Shown here one piece after another: positions 44,656 through 53,934 of a DNA stretch of 64,000 nucleotides. Within the stretch, counting starts at the first letter, position 1; each line of letters begins with the position of its first letter. Made by a program: the position numbers and the translations under genes. The stretch is from JANXSS01 sp040385645 (GTDB lineage Bacteria > Pseudomonadota > Gammaproteobacteria > Burkholderiales > Burkholderiaceae_D), in the NCBI GenBank assembly GCA_040385645.1, contig JAZKGZ010000004.1:124001-188000 (forward strand), written 5' to 3'. A model generated the notes under the pieces. It was not told the origin of the DNA. It saw only the letters and a program-made list of their open reading frames with translations, and ran no database searches.

Positions 44656-45354
44656 ATGCATCTCGACCAGCCTTTGTCGGACAAAGAGTTCAACGAACTC
44701 GATAAATTTCTTTTGTCGGATCGATGCGCCGACGATGGCATGACCATGGATTCGTTACACGGTTACCTGACGGCGTTAGTGATCGGACCGACAGCTGTGC
44801 CACTGGCGCAATGGCTGCCGAATGTATGGGGAACCTCGGCTAAACAGGCACCTACTTTTCGAACTGAAAAGGAATTGACGCGAATCGTCGGCTTGATTTC
44901 GCGTTTTATGAATGAAATCGCCATCACGTTCGAGGTCGCGCCCAAAGAGTTCGAACCGCTTTTTTGCGAATATGAATCCGAGGGCCAGCAAGTACTCGAC
45001 GGCGAAGCATGGGCATGGGGATTTTGGGAAGGTATGAATTTGTGTGCCGAAGCCTGGAAACCAATTTGGGAATCGCCACTCGCCCCGCTCATGCGTCCGC
45101 TATATCTACTTGGCGCGGAAGAGATTGAGGAAGAAGAGATGCTCCTGGTCGACACACCGTTGAAATGTCACAGGCTGACAGTGGAGATCGAAGCTGCGAT
45201 ACCGGAAATTCATCGTTATTGGATACCGCATCGCAAATCGACGGTGACGACGCTTCAAAATGCCGAACCCAAAACCGGGCGAAATGACGACTGCGCATGC
45301 GGTAGCGGCAAAAAATTCAAAAAATGCTGCGGCGCACCGTCTAGCGTGCATTAA
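44656..45354 (+). CDS. UPF0149 (YecA/YgfB-like) protein with C-terminal SEC-C zinc motif
   Basis: The 232-residue cytosolic protein has a helical UPF0149 domain (LSDKEFNELDKFLLSDRC, MDSLHGYLTALVIGP, EGMNLCAEAWKPIWE) and ends in the SEC-C motif DDCACGSGKKFKKCCG, a Cys/His zinc hook found in SecA and SecA-like adaptors. The E. coli relative YecA binds ribosomes and SecA-associated nascent chains; a similar role is plausible but not shown. I chose ATG 44656 (MHLDQPLSDKEF); the upstream open frame overlaps srkA on the other strand. Confidence 0.88.
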   Translation: MHLDQPLSDKEFNELDKFLLSDRCADDGMTMDSLHGYLTALVIGPTAVPLAQWLPNVWGTSAKQAPTFRTEKELTRIVGLISRFMNEIAITFEVAPKEFEPLFCEYESEGQQVLDGEAWAWGFWEGMNLCAEAWKPIWESPLAPLMRPLYLLGAEEIEEEEMLLVDTPLKCHRLTVEIEAAIPEIHRYWIPHRKSTVTTLQNAEPKTGRNDDCACGSGKKFKKCCGAPSSVH

Positions 45355-45578
45355 TAATCTGCACGCAAGCCGTCATTGAATAGAAACTTGCAGTCTTCTG
45401 CTCTCTTTTGTTCCCATTAAGCAACGCGACAAATTTTGTTTATTGAAAGCTTTTGCCCAGTGTGGCTGCGCTGGTAACATCGGCATCGGGCAGGCGGGCG
45501 TAAGTTATTAGCTTTTATTCGTCGGCTTGCATTAATCGCTCCATTATCAAATCACACTCATCGACCGTAATTTATTCA
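45355..45578 (+). promoter_or_regulatory. Upstream region of the pigment operon
   Basis: This 224-base AT-rich gap must contain the promoter of the long aryl-polyene operon. I see no consensus hexamer pair, operator or strong ribosome binding site that I can assign with confidence. The ACP start codon also lacks a clear Shine-Dalgarno sequence. Confidence 0.4.
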
Positions 45579-45875
45579 ATGCTTGAAACGATGTCCGATA
45601 AAACCGGCCCGATTTACGACACGCAATTGCAAAACGAGATCGCAGTGTTGATCGTCGAGGCGCTCAATCTCGATGTCGCTGCCGAGGAAATTGCTGCCGA
45701 CGCGCCGCTCTACGGCGATGGACTCGGACTCGATTCCATCGATGTTCTAGAGATTGCCCTAGTCGTGTCCAAACGTTATGGCTTGCAGTTACGTGCCGAC
45801 AATCAAGACAATCACCGTATCTTCACCTCGCTGCGTACCTTAACGGAATTCGTCAACGCCGAGAGACGCGTCTGA
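45579..45875 (+). CDS. Acyl carrier protein of the aryl-polyene cluster
   Basis: This 98-residue carrier holds the growing polyene as a phosphopantetheine thioester in the cytosol. The attachment serine is S53 in GLGLDSIDVLEIALVV, the standard DSx motif at the start of helix II. The N-terminus reads MLETMSDKTGPIYDTQLQN; a second ATG at 45591 is an equally possible start. It is the first gene of the operon, and the next gene starts on its last base. Characterised aryl-polyene clusters usually have two ACPs; only this one is visible here. Confidence 0.92.
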   Translation: MLETMSDKTGPIYDTQLQNEIAVLIVEALNLDVAAEEIAADAPLYGDGLGLDSIDVLEIALVVSKRYGLQLRADNQDNHRIFTSLRTLTEFVNAERRV

Positions 45876-46516
45876 TGTTTGCTGCCACGGCGCTGCTGCG
45901 CTTCGGTGCGGTTGGCGCACTAGCGATCGGTTATATATTTCTGTCGCATTACACCTTGACTACAGCGGGTAATGAAACGCTTGGCACCCTCGTTGCCATC
46001 GCGCCGATTTTTCTCGCAGCGGTTTCGCTTGCCTGGAACTCTCGTTACCGTTTTCCAGTACTGGCATTCATGCTATCTGTGGCGACGGTCGTGACTAACT
46101 GGCAAGAAGCGATCGGCCTGCATTACAGCACGCTTTATTGGGTCGAGCATGCCGGCACCCAGTTGCTGCTATGCCTGATGTTCGGCCGGACCTTACAACC
46201 TGGACGTGAACCGTTGTGCACGGTTTTCGCACGCATGGTGCATGGAACGATGACGCCAGCACTTGCGCGTTACACGCGGCAGATAACCTTGGCCTGGACG
46301 ATGTTCTTCGCTGTCATGGCAGCGCTTTCCACTGGTATTTTTTTCGCGATGCCGATTCGAACATGGTCGATTTTCGCCAATTTTTTTACTGCGCCGCTCA
46401 CCTGCTGCATGTTTATTGCGGAATATGCAATAAGGCGCACCAGAAACCTTGATACGGAGCAGGTATCTATTTTCGCTGCGGTCAGAGCATTTTGGAAAAT
46501 GCCCGAGAGTCAGTGA
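45875..46516 (+). CDS. COG4648-type membrane protein of aryl-polyene clusters
   Basis: It is a 213-residue integral membrane protein with about six hydrophobic spans (ALLRFGAVGALAIGYIFL, LGTLVAIAPIFLAAVSLAW, FPVLAFMLSVATVV, LTLAWTMFFAVMAAL read in parts). It resembles the uncharacterised COG4648 proteins found in aryl-polyene and xanthomonadin loci; its function is unknown, possibly in membrane assembly of the synthase. The start overlaps the ACP stop (TGATG). Confidence 0.8.
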   Translation: MFAATALLRFGAVGALAIGYIFLSHYTLTTAGNETLGTLVAIAPIFLAAVSLAWNSRYRFPVLAFMLSVATVVTNWQEAIGLHYSTLYWVEHAGTQLLLCLMFGRTLQPGREPLCTVFARMVHGTMTPALARYTRQITLAWTMFFAVMAALSTGIFFAMPIRTWSIFANFFTAPLTCCMFIAEYAIRRTRNLDTEQVSIFAAVRAFWKMPESQ

Positions 46517-46567
46517 AATCATGATCGACCCAGCCACCGCTACCGTTACGACGTCATACCGCCGAGC

Positions 46568-47944
46568 ATGCAAACCCTGCCACTGATCACCCATCCTCAT
46601 GCGCAAAGCGTGCTTGCCTGGCGCGATGGCCAGGCGCTTAGTGCAGCCCAGTTTCTGGCGGATGTCGCGTATCTGCGTCGCCAGCTGCCAGAGGGTCTGC
46701 ACATGTTGAATGCCTGCAGCGACCGTTATCGATTCACCGTCGGTTTCGCGGCAGCGCTAACCGCCGGCAAGACCTGCCTCCTGCCGTCGACCCATACGCC
46801 GGAAATGATTCGCCAGCTCGAGCGTTTTGCTCCCGACACCTTTTGCCTGACCGACGACGCTTATTGCTCGGTCGCTTTGCCGCAAATTCATTTTCCGACG
46901 GCTACGACGGACATTGCCGCCAACGACGACGCCGATACGTTCACCGTGCCCGAGATCGATGTCGAGCAAACCGCTGCCATCGTCTTCACTTCCGGATCCA
47001 CCGGCACCCCGGTACCGCATCGCAAAACTTGGGGTGCGTTGGTACACAATGTGCGTGCAGGTGCTGTATTGACCGGCTTGAGCGACGGTCGCCGCCATGC
47101 GGTGGTGGGCACGGTGCCACCGCAGCACATGTATGGTTTCGAGTCGACGATTGCAGTCGTGCTGCAAACCGGTAATGCCATGGTTGCGTCGAATGCATTT
47201 TTCCCAGCCGATATCTGTGCCGCGCTGGCTTCGGTACCGCAACCACGCATGTTGGTTTCGACACCGGTGCATCTGCGCGCCATAGCGCAGAGCGACGCGA
47301 AGGTACCGAAGATCGACCATATCGTCTGCGCCACGGCACCGTTGGCGAAAAGATTCGCAACGCAACTGGAAGCGACGTTGGCAGCACCCTTGATGGAAAT
47401 ATATGGCAGTACGGAGACCGGGCAGATTGCCATCCGGCGTACCGCCGACACGCAGGACTGGCGGTTGTTTTGCGGTGTACGCCTGCATCAGGACGAACGG
47501 GGTGTCTGGGCCTCGGGCGGCCACGTGGAGCAACCGACGCTGATGAGCGATGTCATCACTGTTGTGGACCAAGAACGTTTTTTGTTAAATGGGCGCATAG
47601 CGGATATGGTCAATGTCGCCGGAAAACGTAGCTCCTTGGCTTATCTGAATCTTCAACTCAACGCCATACCAGGCGTGGCAGATGGCGTATTTTTCATGCC
47701 GGATGAAGAGACCACGCCGGGTGTGACTCGATTGTGTGCCTACGTCGTTGCGCCAACGCTTACACATGCTGCATTGATGGCCGCTTTGCGCGATCGCATC
47801 GATTTTGCTTTCATGCCTAGGCCATTGGTATTGGTCGATGCGCTTCCACGCAATGCCACTGGCAAACTATCGCGGCAAGCATTACTGACAATGATCAGCA
47901 GTACAAACAAGAGCGGTACCGAAGCCAGGGTCGGTTTGGCATGA
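46568..47944 (+). CDS. Acyl-activating AMP ligase (starter-unit loading enzyme)
   Basis: It should adenylate an aromatic acid and load it on the ACP. The 458 residues have the adenylate-forming signatures IVFTSGSTGTPVPHRK, YGSTETGQIAIR and, near the end, LPRNATGKLSRQALL with the catalytic Lys. It is shorter than typical acyl-CoA ligases, which is usual for ApeH/XanA2-like enzymes. With a chorismatase in the same locus, a hydroxybenzoate is the likely substrate. The next gene overlaps its stop by four bases. Confidence 0.9.
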   Translation: MQTLPLITHPHAQSVLAWRDGQALSAAQFLADVAYLRRQLPEGLHMLNACSDRYRFTVGFAAALTAGKTCLLPSTHTPEMIRQLERFAPDTFCLTDDAYCSVALPQIHFPTATTDIAANDDADTFTVPEIDVEQTAAIVFTSGSTGTPVPHRKTWGALVHNVRAGAVLTGLSDGRRHAVVGTVPPQHMYGFESTIAVVLQTGNAMVASNAFFPADICAALASVPQPRMLVSTPVHLRAIAQSDAKVPKIDHIVCATAPLAKRFATQLEATLAAPLMEIYGSTETGQIAIRRTADTQDWRLFCGVRLHQDERGVWASGGHVEQPTLMSDVITVVDQERFLLNGRIADMVNVAGKRSSLAYLNLQLNAIPGVADGVFFMPDEETTPGVTRLCAYVVAPTLTHAALMAALRDRIDFAFMPRPLVLVDALPRNATGKLSRQALLTMISSTNKSGTEARVGLA

Positions 47945-48264
47945 ACGCATTGCTGCCGATTCGGCTGGACCATCCCGCTTATGCCGGACATTTTCCCGAT
48001 AAGCCGATTTTGCCTGGCGTCGTATTACTCGATGAAGCGCTGCATGCGATCGGACATTATTTCAAAGCCGATCTTTCCGCGTGCGTCGTCAAGACAGCGA
48101 AGTTTCTCAGCCCGGTTCAGCCGGGTGAGGCAGTAATGGTCAGTTTCACAGCAGCCAGCAACAATCTGGTTCGGTTCGAACTGCACAGCGATACCCGCTT
48201 AGTCGCAACCGGCGTGCTGTGCTTGCCGAATGTAATGTTAGTAGCCGATGCAAACGACAAATAA
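47941..48264 (+). CDS. Hotdog-fold 3-hydroxyacyl-ACP dehydratase (FabZ/ApeI-like)
   Basis: This small 107-residue dehydratase should introduce double bonds during polyene elongation. It contains HPAYAGHFPDKPILPGVVLL, the HFPxxPxxPG active-site segment of the FabA/FabZ group, and a strand region FLSPVQPGEAVMVSF. A second hotdog protein lies at 56755; characterised clusters use two (ApeI and ApeP), which may form a heteromer. Confidence 0.88.
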   Translation: MNALLPIRLDHPAYAGHFPDKPILPGVVLLDEALHAIGHYFKADLSACVVKTAKFLSPVQPGEAVMVSFTAASNNLVRFELHSDTRLVATGVLCLPNVMLVADANDK

Positions 48265-49258
48265 TATTCCAAGCGAAATTCATAACAACATCCAAACCGG
48301 ACACCGGGCCCGGGGTGAAGCCGAGATCGAAACCCCGCCAAAGCCCGACTGGGCCGATGTGCCGGAGCGCAGCAACCTGACGATGCTGCGCATAATGACC
48401 TGGATTTCGCTGCGGCTAGGCCGCCGTGCGGGTCGCATCGTATTGCATGGCATCGCAGCCTATTTTTTGCTGTTTGCATCCGCCAGCCGACGCGCCTCAC
48501 GGATGTACCTGGCCCGGGTTTTACGGCGGCCGCCGCAATGGACCGAGGTCTACCGGCATTTTCTTTCATTCGCCTCGACGATTCACGATCGCATCTACCT
48601 GCTCAATCAACGTTTCGATCTGTTCGACATTACTGTCCATGGCGAGCAGACGATGCTCGATGCCATGGCCGACGATCGCGGCGTATTTTTGATCGGCGCG
48701 CACATGGGTAGTTTTGAAGTTATTCGAGCGTTGGGTAGAAGCCATACCCGTCTGAAAGTGGCAATGGCAATGTACGAACAGAATGCCCGCAAGATCAATC
48801 AAATGCTATCGGCGATCAATCCAAATGCACAGCAAGACGTGATCAGCTTGGGACACGTCGATTCGATGCTGAAGGTAAATCAGTATCTCGATGCCGGCAC
48901 CTTCGTCGGCATGCTGGCAGACCGTACCATCAACGGCGATGTGACCCTTCCCACGCCGTTGCTCGGTGCGTATGCCAACATGCCGATGGGACCTTTCAGA
49001 ATGGCGGCAATCTTACGCCGGCCAGTGGTCTTCATGACCGGCCTCTACCTTGGCGGCAATCGCTATGAAATCCATTTCGAGCCACTGGCCGACTTTTCCA
49101 CGACGCAAAAACATGCCCGGCAAGGCGACATCCGTCTGGCTATGACACGCTATGCAGAATTGATAGAAAAGCATTGCCGGCGTGCGCCATACAACTGGTT
49201 CAATTTTTTCGATTTTTGGGCACCCGCAAAAAATGGCAATACAGAGGCCGAATCTTGA
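48248..49258 (+). CDS. Lipid A acyltransferase-like (HtrB/LpxL family) protein
   Basis: This 336-residue membrane-associated acyltransferase has one hydrophobic segment near 75 (GIAAYFLLFASASRRAS) and the LpxL-family motif HMGSFE (HX4E) within GVFLIGAHMGSFEVIRAL, plus GMLADRTINGD. In aryl-polyene loci these enzymes are thought to attach the polyene to a lipid core rather than to make lipid A. Its start overlaps the dehydratase gene by 17 bases, and the LolA-like gene follows with a TTGA overlap. Confidence 0.85.
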   Translation: MQTTNNIPSEIHNNIQTGHRARGEAEIETPPKPDWADVPERSNLTMLRIMTWISLRLGRRAGRIVLHGIAAYFLLFASASRRASRMYLARVLRRPPQWTEVYRHFLSFASTIHDRIYLLNQRFDLFDITVHGEQTMLDAMADDRGVFLIGAHMGSFEVIRALGRSHTRLKVAMAMYEQNARKINQMLSAINPNAQQDVISLGHVDSMLKVNQYLDAGTFVGMLADRTINGDVTLPTPLLGAYANMPMGPFRMAAILRRPVVFMTGLYLGGNRYEIHFEPLADFSTTQKHARQGDIRLAMTRYAELIEKHCRRAPYNWFNFFDFWAPAKNGNTEAES

Positions 49259-49899
49259 AGAACACGATTCGGCGGATGACCGGCCTGACTTTTCAGGTGT
49301 TACCGATGCTGCTGCTTTGTGTCTGCGTGTTGATTTTTACGCCCGGACCGGCCATCGCTGGCAAATCCGGCAATGTCAACACCGCCGGCACCTGGACCAT
49401 CGATCAACTGATGCAAGCATTGGCAAAAGCGCCTCCGAGCCGCGCAACGTTCACCGAAAAAAAGACCTTTGCCATGCTGGACCGGCCGGTCGAATCCTCG
49501 GGTGAATTGTCATACAGGCCACCGAGCCGCTTGGAAAAACGCACCCTCAAACCAAAACCTGAAACCATGGTGGCTGAAGGCGATGCTTTGACGCTCGAGC
49601 GTCCGCCGCGCACCTTCACTTTGCAGTTGCAGGCGCAGCCCGAACTGGCTGGCATCATCGACAGCATCCGCGGCACACTGGCGGGCGATCGCACGGTTCT
49701 AGAGCGCTCTTTTCGCCTGCAGCTCGATGGGCTCGAGCAACGCTGGGTACTGACCCTGTTTCCGCTTAATGCAAAACTGGCCGCCAATGTGCACCTGATC
49801 CGTATCGGCGGCATGCGCTCGGATGTGCAGTCGGTAGAAGTCGTGCAGACAGACGGTGACCGCTCGGTGATGACGATCACGCAGCACGAGATTAAATGA
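49255..49899 (+). CDS. LolA-like outer-membrane lipoprotein carrier family protein
   Basis: This predicted periplasmic carrier has 214 residues. Signal peptide core LPMLLLCVCVLIFTPGPAIA precedes a domain with the LolA-related strand pattern FTEKKTFAMLDRPVESSGEL, YRPPSRLEKRTL and GLEQRWVLTLFP. In aryl-polyene clusters such proteins are thought to ferry the lipidated pigment to the outer membrane, by analogy with lipoprotein LolA. Start TTG 49255 has GAGG eight bases upstream and overlaps the previous stop by four bases. Confidence 0.85.
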   Translation: MKNTIRRMTGLTFQVLPMLLLCVCVLIFTPGPAIAGKSGNVNTAGTWTIDQLMQALAKAPPSRATFTEKKTFAMLDRPVESSGELSYRPPSRLEKRTLKPKPETMVAEGDALTLERPPRTFTLQLQAQPELAGIIDSIRGTLAGDRTVLERSFRLQLDGLEQRWVLTLFPLNAKLAANVHLIRIGGMRSDVQSVEVVQTDGDRSVMTITQHEIK

Positions 49900-52355
49900 C
49901 ACGACTCATCGGATTAAATAGACCACTGTCCCGGCGATTAGTGCTGGCGACCTGGTTGATCGGCTTAGTGCTCTGCGCCGTGGTCGTCGGCCGTACTACC
50001 TTTACCACTGATCTGTCGGCGTTTCTGCCGCAATCCCCAACGCGAGAACAACGCGTTCTGCTCGATCAGCTGCAGGAAGGGGTTGTCTCGCGCCTGATTC
50101 TTGTAGGCATCGAAGCTGCCGATGCACCTACCCGCGCGGCGATGTCCAAGGAAGTAGCACGCCGTCTGCGCACCGATCCTGCATTCGCGACGATCAATAA
50201 CGGCGAACCGGTCAATGACGCACGGGACCAGGCTTTTTTCTTCGACAACCGTTACCTGCTGAGCCCGACTGTCGCACCTGAGCGGTTCACGGTCGAAGGT
50301 TTACAGAATGCCATCAACGAATCCATCGATCTGCTCGCCTCGCCCGCCGGAATGTTTGCCAAACAGCTACTGCCGCGCGATCCGACCGGAGAGCTGCTGC
50401 AACTGCTGGGCGCGATGACAAACCGCAAAGGCCCGCAGATGCTGTACGGTGCCTGGGCATCACGTGGTGGGGAGCGCGCCTTGATTTTGGCGCAGACCAG
50501 CGCCGCGGGTTCGGATATCGATGCCCAGGAATCGGCAATCCAAAACATTCAGCGAGCATTCGACGAGGCGCGGCAACAGCTCGGTGCAGTCGCTGCAGGA
50601 GCCAGGCTGATCAAGACCGGGCCGGGTGTATTCGCCGTCGCCTCCCGGGAAACGATCAAGAACGAAGTCACCCGGTTGTCTATCCTCGGCAGCCTGATCA
50701 TCATTTGCCTGCTGCTGGCGGTGTACCGATCGTTGACGGCACTGGCGCTAGGCCTGCTGCCGGTGCTATCGGGCGCGCTGGTGGGAGTGGTAGCGGTGAG
50801 CCTCGGTTTCGGTCTGGTGCATGGCATCACCTTGGGCTTCGGCACCACGCTGATCGGTGAAGCCGTCGATTATTCCATCTATTTGTTCATTCAATCGCGG
50901 CAGCCCGGCACGGGTGACACGGTGGGTGATGTGGCAAGCGATACGGCAGGCGGCTGGAATAAAGATTTTTGGCCGACCATCCGTTTGGGTGTGCTGACCT
51001 CGGTCGTAGGGTTTTCCTCGCTGCTGCTGTCGAGCTTTCCCGGTCTGGCGCAACTCGGCCTGTACTCGATTTCCGGACTCGTCGTCGCAGCGGTAGTAAC
51101 GCGTTTCGTATTACCGCTACTGCTACCGGCTAATTTTGCTGTCCGCGATATTTCGGCAATCGGCACTTACCTGGTACGTATCGTGCGGCACGGGCCGCGC
51201 CTGCGTTGGCCGCTCGCGGCGCTGGCGCTAGCCGCCGTGGTGGTGGTAATACAGCACCGCGCTACACTGCTCGACCCGCAGCTTTCCTCGCTCAGCCCGG
51301 TGGCCGTTGCAGACCAACAGATCGATGCCATGCTTCGTGCGGATATGGGTGCGCCGGATGCTCGTTACATGGTAGTGGTATCTGCTTCGGATCGAGAAGC
51401 GACACTGCAAGCCGCAGAACGGGTTTCGCAACAATTAACGCAACTGGTCGACCAAGGTGTCCTGGCGGCATTCGACAGCCCGACCCGATATTTGCCTAGC
51501 ATGGCAACCCAGCATCTACGCCAAGCCAGCCTGCCGGCAGCGGATCTACGCGCGCGCCTGGAGGTGGCTACTGCCGGATTGCCGCTACGGGCTACCATCT
51601 TGGAGCCGTTCATCGCCGATGTCGTTGCCGCGAAAAGCCGCGCGCTCTTGCAACGCGTTGATCTCGATAATACTTCGCTGGCGCTGGCGGTCGATGCCAT
51701 GCTGTTTCAGCGCGGCGATCGTTGGAGTGCGATGCTGCCCCTTACCGCACCGTCGCTAACTTCATCATCGAACGCGACTCAAGGCGTTTTAGCCACCGCC
51801 CGAATTCAGGCCGCATTGGCAGCAGCCGGGCAACCAGATACGCTCTTCGTGGATCTGAAAGCGGAAACCGATCGTCTTTACACCGGATACCTTAACGAAG
51901 CGGTCATGTTGTCGCTCGGCGGGCTGGTGGGGATCATTGTGCTGCTGTTACTGAACTTGCGTTCTCCTGCAAAAGTTTTGCGAGTTTTGCTGCCACTCGT
52001 GGCGGCAGTCTTGATCGTTGTCGCCATGCTGGCCCTGGCCGGACATCGTATGACGATTCTGCATCTGGTAGGTTTGCTGCTGATTTTCGCGGTCGGTTCC
52101 AACTATGCGCTGTTTTTTGCCGGCACCGGCCAACAAATGATGAAGCCCGAAACGCTCGCCTCACTGCTGTTGGCTAACCTGGCGACGGTTGCCGGCTTTG
52201 GCATTCTGGGGTTTGCACAGGTGCCAGTACTGCAGGCAATCGGCATCACGGTTGGGCCGGGTGCGGTACTGGCACTGATTTTTGCCGCATGCTTTGCCGA
52301 TGCAGGTAATTCAACGGCTGCCGATGCCGGTAGTGATACCGCATTGAAGCTTTAA
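49896..52355 (+). CDS. MMPL/RND-family exporter
   Basis: It is an inner-membrane transporter of 819 residues with the tandem RND layout: one N-terminal span, a large periplasmic loop, five spans (about 255-430), a second loop, and five more spans (about 665-800; for example LVGIIVLLLLNLRSP, VLIVVAMLALAGHRM, LVGLLLIFAVGSNYALFFAG). Members of this group in aryl-polyene loci are predicted to extract the pigment from the inner membrane and hand it to the LolA-like protein next to it. Its ATG overlaps the LolA-like stop by four bases. Confidence 0.9.
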   Translation: MTRLIGLNRPLSRRLVLATWLIGLVLCAVVVGRTTFTTDLSAFLPQSPTREQRVLLDQLQEGVVSRLILVGIEAADAPTRAAMSKEVARRLRTDPAFATINNGEPVNDARDQAFFFDNRYLLSPTVAPERFTVEGLQNAINESIDLLASPAGMFAKQLLPRDPTGELLQLLGAMTNRKGPQMLYGAWASRGGERALILAQTSAAGSDIDAQESAIQNIQRAFDEARQQLGAVAAGARLIKTGPGVFAVASRETIKNEVTRLSILGSLIIICLLLAVYRSLTALALGLLPVLSGALVGVVAVSLGFGLVHGITLGFGTTLIGEAVDYSIYLFIQSRQPGTGDTVGDVASDTAGGWNKDFWPTIRLGVLTSVVGFSSLLLSSFPGLAQLGLYSISGLVVAAVVTRFVLPLLLPANFAVRDISAIGTYLVRIVRHGPRLRWPLAALALAAVVVVIQHRATLLDPQLSSLSPVAVADQQIDAMLRADMGAPDARYMVVVSASDREATLQAAERVSQQLTQLVDQGVLAAFDSPTRYLPSMATQHLRQASLPAADLRARLEVATAGLPLRATILEPFIADVVAAKSRALLQRVDLDNTSLALAVDAMLFQRGDRWSAMLPLTAPSLTSSSNATQGVLATARIQAALAAAGQPDTLFVDLKAETDRLYTGYLNEAVMLSLGGLVGIIVLLLLNLRSPAKVLRVLLPLVAAVLIVVAMLALAGHRMTILHLVGLLLIFAVGSNYALFFAGTGQQMMKPETLASLLLANLATVAGFGILGFAQVPVLQAIGITVGPGAVLALIFAACFADAGNSTAADAGSDTALKL

Positions 52356-52357
52356 CC

Positions 52358-53068
52358 ATGCAAGCCCAATTTCATGCTGCAGACGTAACCGCCAGGTCAG
52401 ATACATTGCTCATCATGCTGCCAGGCGCGATGCAAAGACCAGACGACTTCGTCACGGCCGGCTTTGTGCGCGCAATGCGCAGTCGCGCTCTATTGCTGGA
52501 CCTGCAACTTGCAAGCTTCGATGACGGAACCGTCGCCGACATCACCAGTACCGCGACCCTGCAAAAAATCGATACCGACCTGATACAACCGGCCCGGCGC
52601 GCCGGTTATGCGAAAATCTGGCTCAGCGGCATATCGATGGGCGCGTTGATGGCTTTAGCCTATACCGACTTTCATGCCGGACAGGTGCAAGGGTTATGCC
52701 TGCTGTCACCCTACCCCGGTAATCGATTGCTTCTGCGCGAGATTGCCGTCGCCGGTGGATTGCATGCCTGGCATCCGCATGCAACTGCAGACGTGAGCGT
52801 AGACCAAATTGCTCACCTCACTGAAGACCTGGATGCCGAACAACGACTGTGGCGATGCCTGAAAAACCCCGCCGGTCTTGGAAATCTGTATCTGGGCTAC
52901 GGCAGCGAAGACCGCTTTGTCGATGGCCTAAGGCAAATAACACAGGCTTTACCGGGGGCTGCCATCGACATCATTGCAGGTGGCCACGATTGGCAAACCT
53001 GGGAAAAACTCTGGTGCAATTTTCTTGATAGTGTATTCGTCGGCAAACTGGATAAAACGATTTTCTAA
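52358..53068 (+). CDS. Alpha/beta hydrolase
   Basis: The 236-residue cytosolic hydrolase or thioesterase has the nucleophile elbow WLSGISMGALMALAY (Ser in GISMG), a likely catalytic Asp in YGSEDRFVDG, and a His in GGHDWQTWEKLW. It could release the polyene from the ACP or proofread mis-primed carriers; neither can be decided from sequence. It starts three bases after the exporter stop and shares one base with the deacetylase start. Confidence 0.82.
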   Translation: MQAQFHAADVTARSDTLLIMLPGAMQRPDDFVTAGFVRAMRSRALLLDLQLASFDDGTVADITSTATLQKIDTDLIQPARRAGYAKIWLSGISMGALMALAYTDFHAGQVQGLCLLSPYPGNRLLLREIAVAGGLHAWHPHATADVSVDQIAHLTEDLDAEQRLWRCLKNPAGLGNLYLGYGSEDRFVDGLRQITQALPGAAIDIIAGGHDWQTWEKLWCNFLDSVFVGKLDKTIF

Positions 53069-53934
53069 TGAACTCTGTATCCAACTCCGATTTGCCAGAG
53101 CAAACCCCACTATTACCGCCTGCAATGAGTGCCATGCGCTCCTGGCGGATGCCGATGTTGCTACGCCTGTCGGCAGCGATACATGTCGCGATGCTGCTAG
53201 CTGCGGTCGTGTTCGATGTATGGCTTTGGGCGCTAGCGGTATTGGCAATCAATCATCTGGTCATCACCGTTGTCGGCTTATTGCCACGCAGTACCTGGCT
53301 CGGTGCCAATTGCACACGGCTGCCGGCATCTGCCGTCCTACGTCGCGAAATCGCCCTGACCATCGACGATGGGCCGGACCCCGTCGTCACGCCACAAGTA
53401 CTCGACCTGCTCGACCACCACGGAATCAAAGCGACGTTTTTTTGCATCGCCGACAAAGCGGCCATGCACCCAACGCTTTGCAAAAGCATCGTCGAGCGCG
53501 GGCATACCGTAGAAAATCACAGTCAGCGACATCGCCACTGGTTCTCGCTGCTCGGCTACGCCGGCATGCGCCGTGAAATCAGCGATGCGCAGAAAACTTT
53601 AATGCGTATTACCGGGCGAGAGCCGCGTTTTTTCCGGGCACCCGCGGGGCTGCGCAATCCATTTCTCGATCCGGTGCTCTCACAGTTGGGACTGCGCCTT
53701 GTCGCCTGGAGCCGGCGGGGCTACGATACCCGTACCGGTAACAGCGCGGTCGTGTGCCAGCGCCTGCTGCGCGGACTGCAACCGGGAGCGATCCTGTTGG
53801 TACACGATGGCAATTGCGCATTGTCGGGCACCGGCGCGCCGGTCGTGCTCGACGTCCTGCCGAAACTGTTCGCCGCTGCGCGCCAGAATGATCTGCGCTT
53901 CGTCACCCTTCCAGATGCCTTGCCAAGCCAATGA
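53068..53934 (+). CDS. Polysaccharide deacetylase (NodB-like) with N-terminal membrane spans
   Basis: The 288 residues begin with two hydrophobic segments (LRLSAAIHVAMLLAAVVFDV, LWALAVLAINHLVITVVGLL), followed by a CE4 domain. Metal and catalytic motifs are LTIDDGPDP (motif 1), HSQRHRHW (motif 2) and RAPAGLRNP (motif 3). These enzymes remove N- or O-acyl groups from sugars. In this operon a plausible target is the sugar or lipid head group that carries the pigment, which is inference. The start overlaps the hydrolase stop by one base, and the methyltransferase start overlaps its stop by four. Confidence 0.85.
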   Translation: MNSVSNSDLPEQTPLLPPAMSAMRSWRMPMLLRLSAAIHVAMLLAAVVFDVWLWALAVLAINHLVITVVGLLPRSTWLGANCTRLPASAVLRREIALTIDDGPDPVVTPQVLDLLDHHGIKATFFCIADKAAMHPTLCKSIVERGHTVENHSQRHRHWFSLLGYAGMRREISDAQKTLMRITGREPRFFRAPAGLRNPFLDPVLSQLGLRLVAWSRRGYDTRTGNSAVVCQRLLRGLQPGAILLVHDGNCALSGTGAPVVLDVLPKLFAAARQNDLRFVTLPDALPSQ

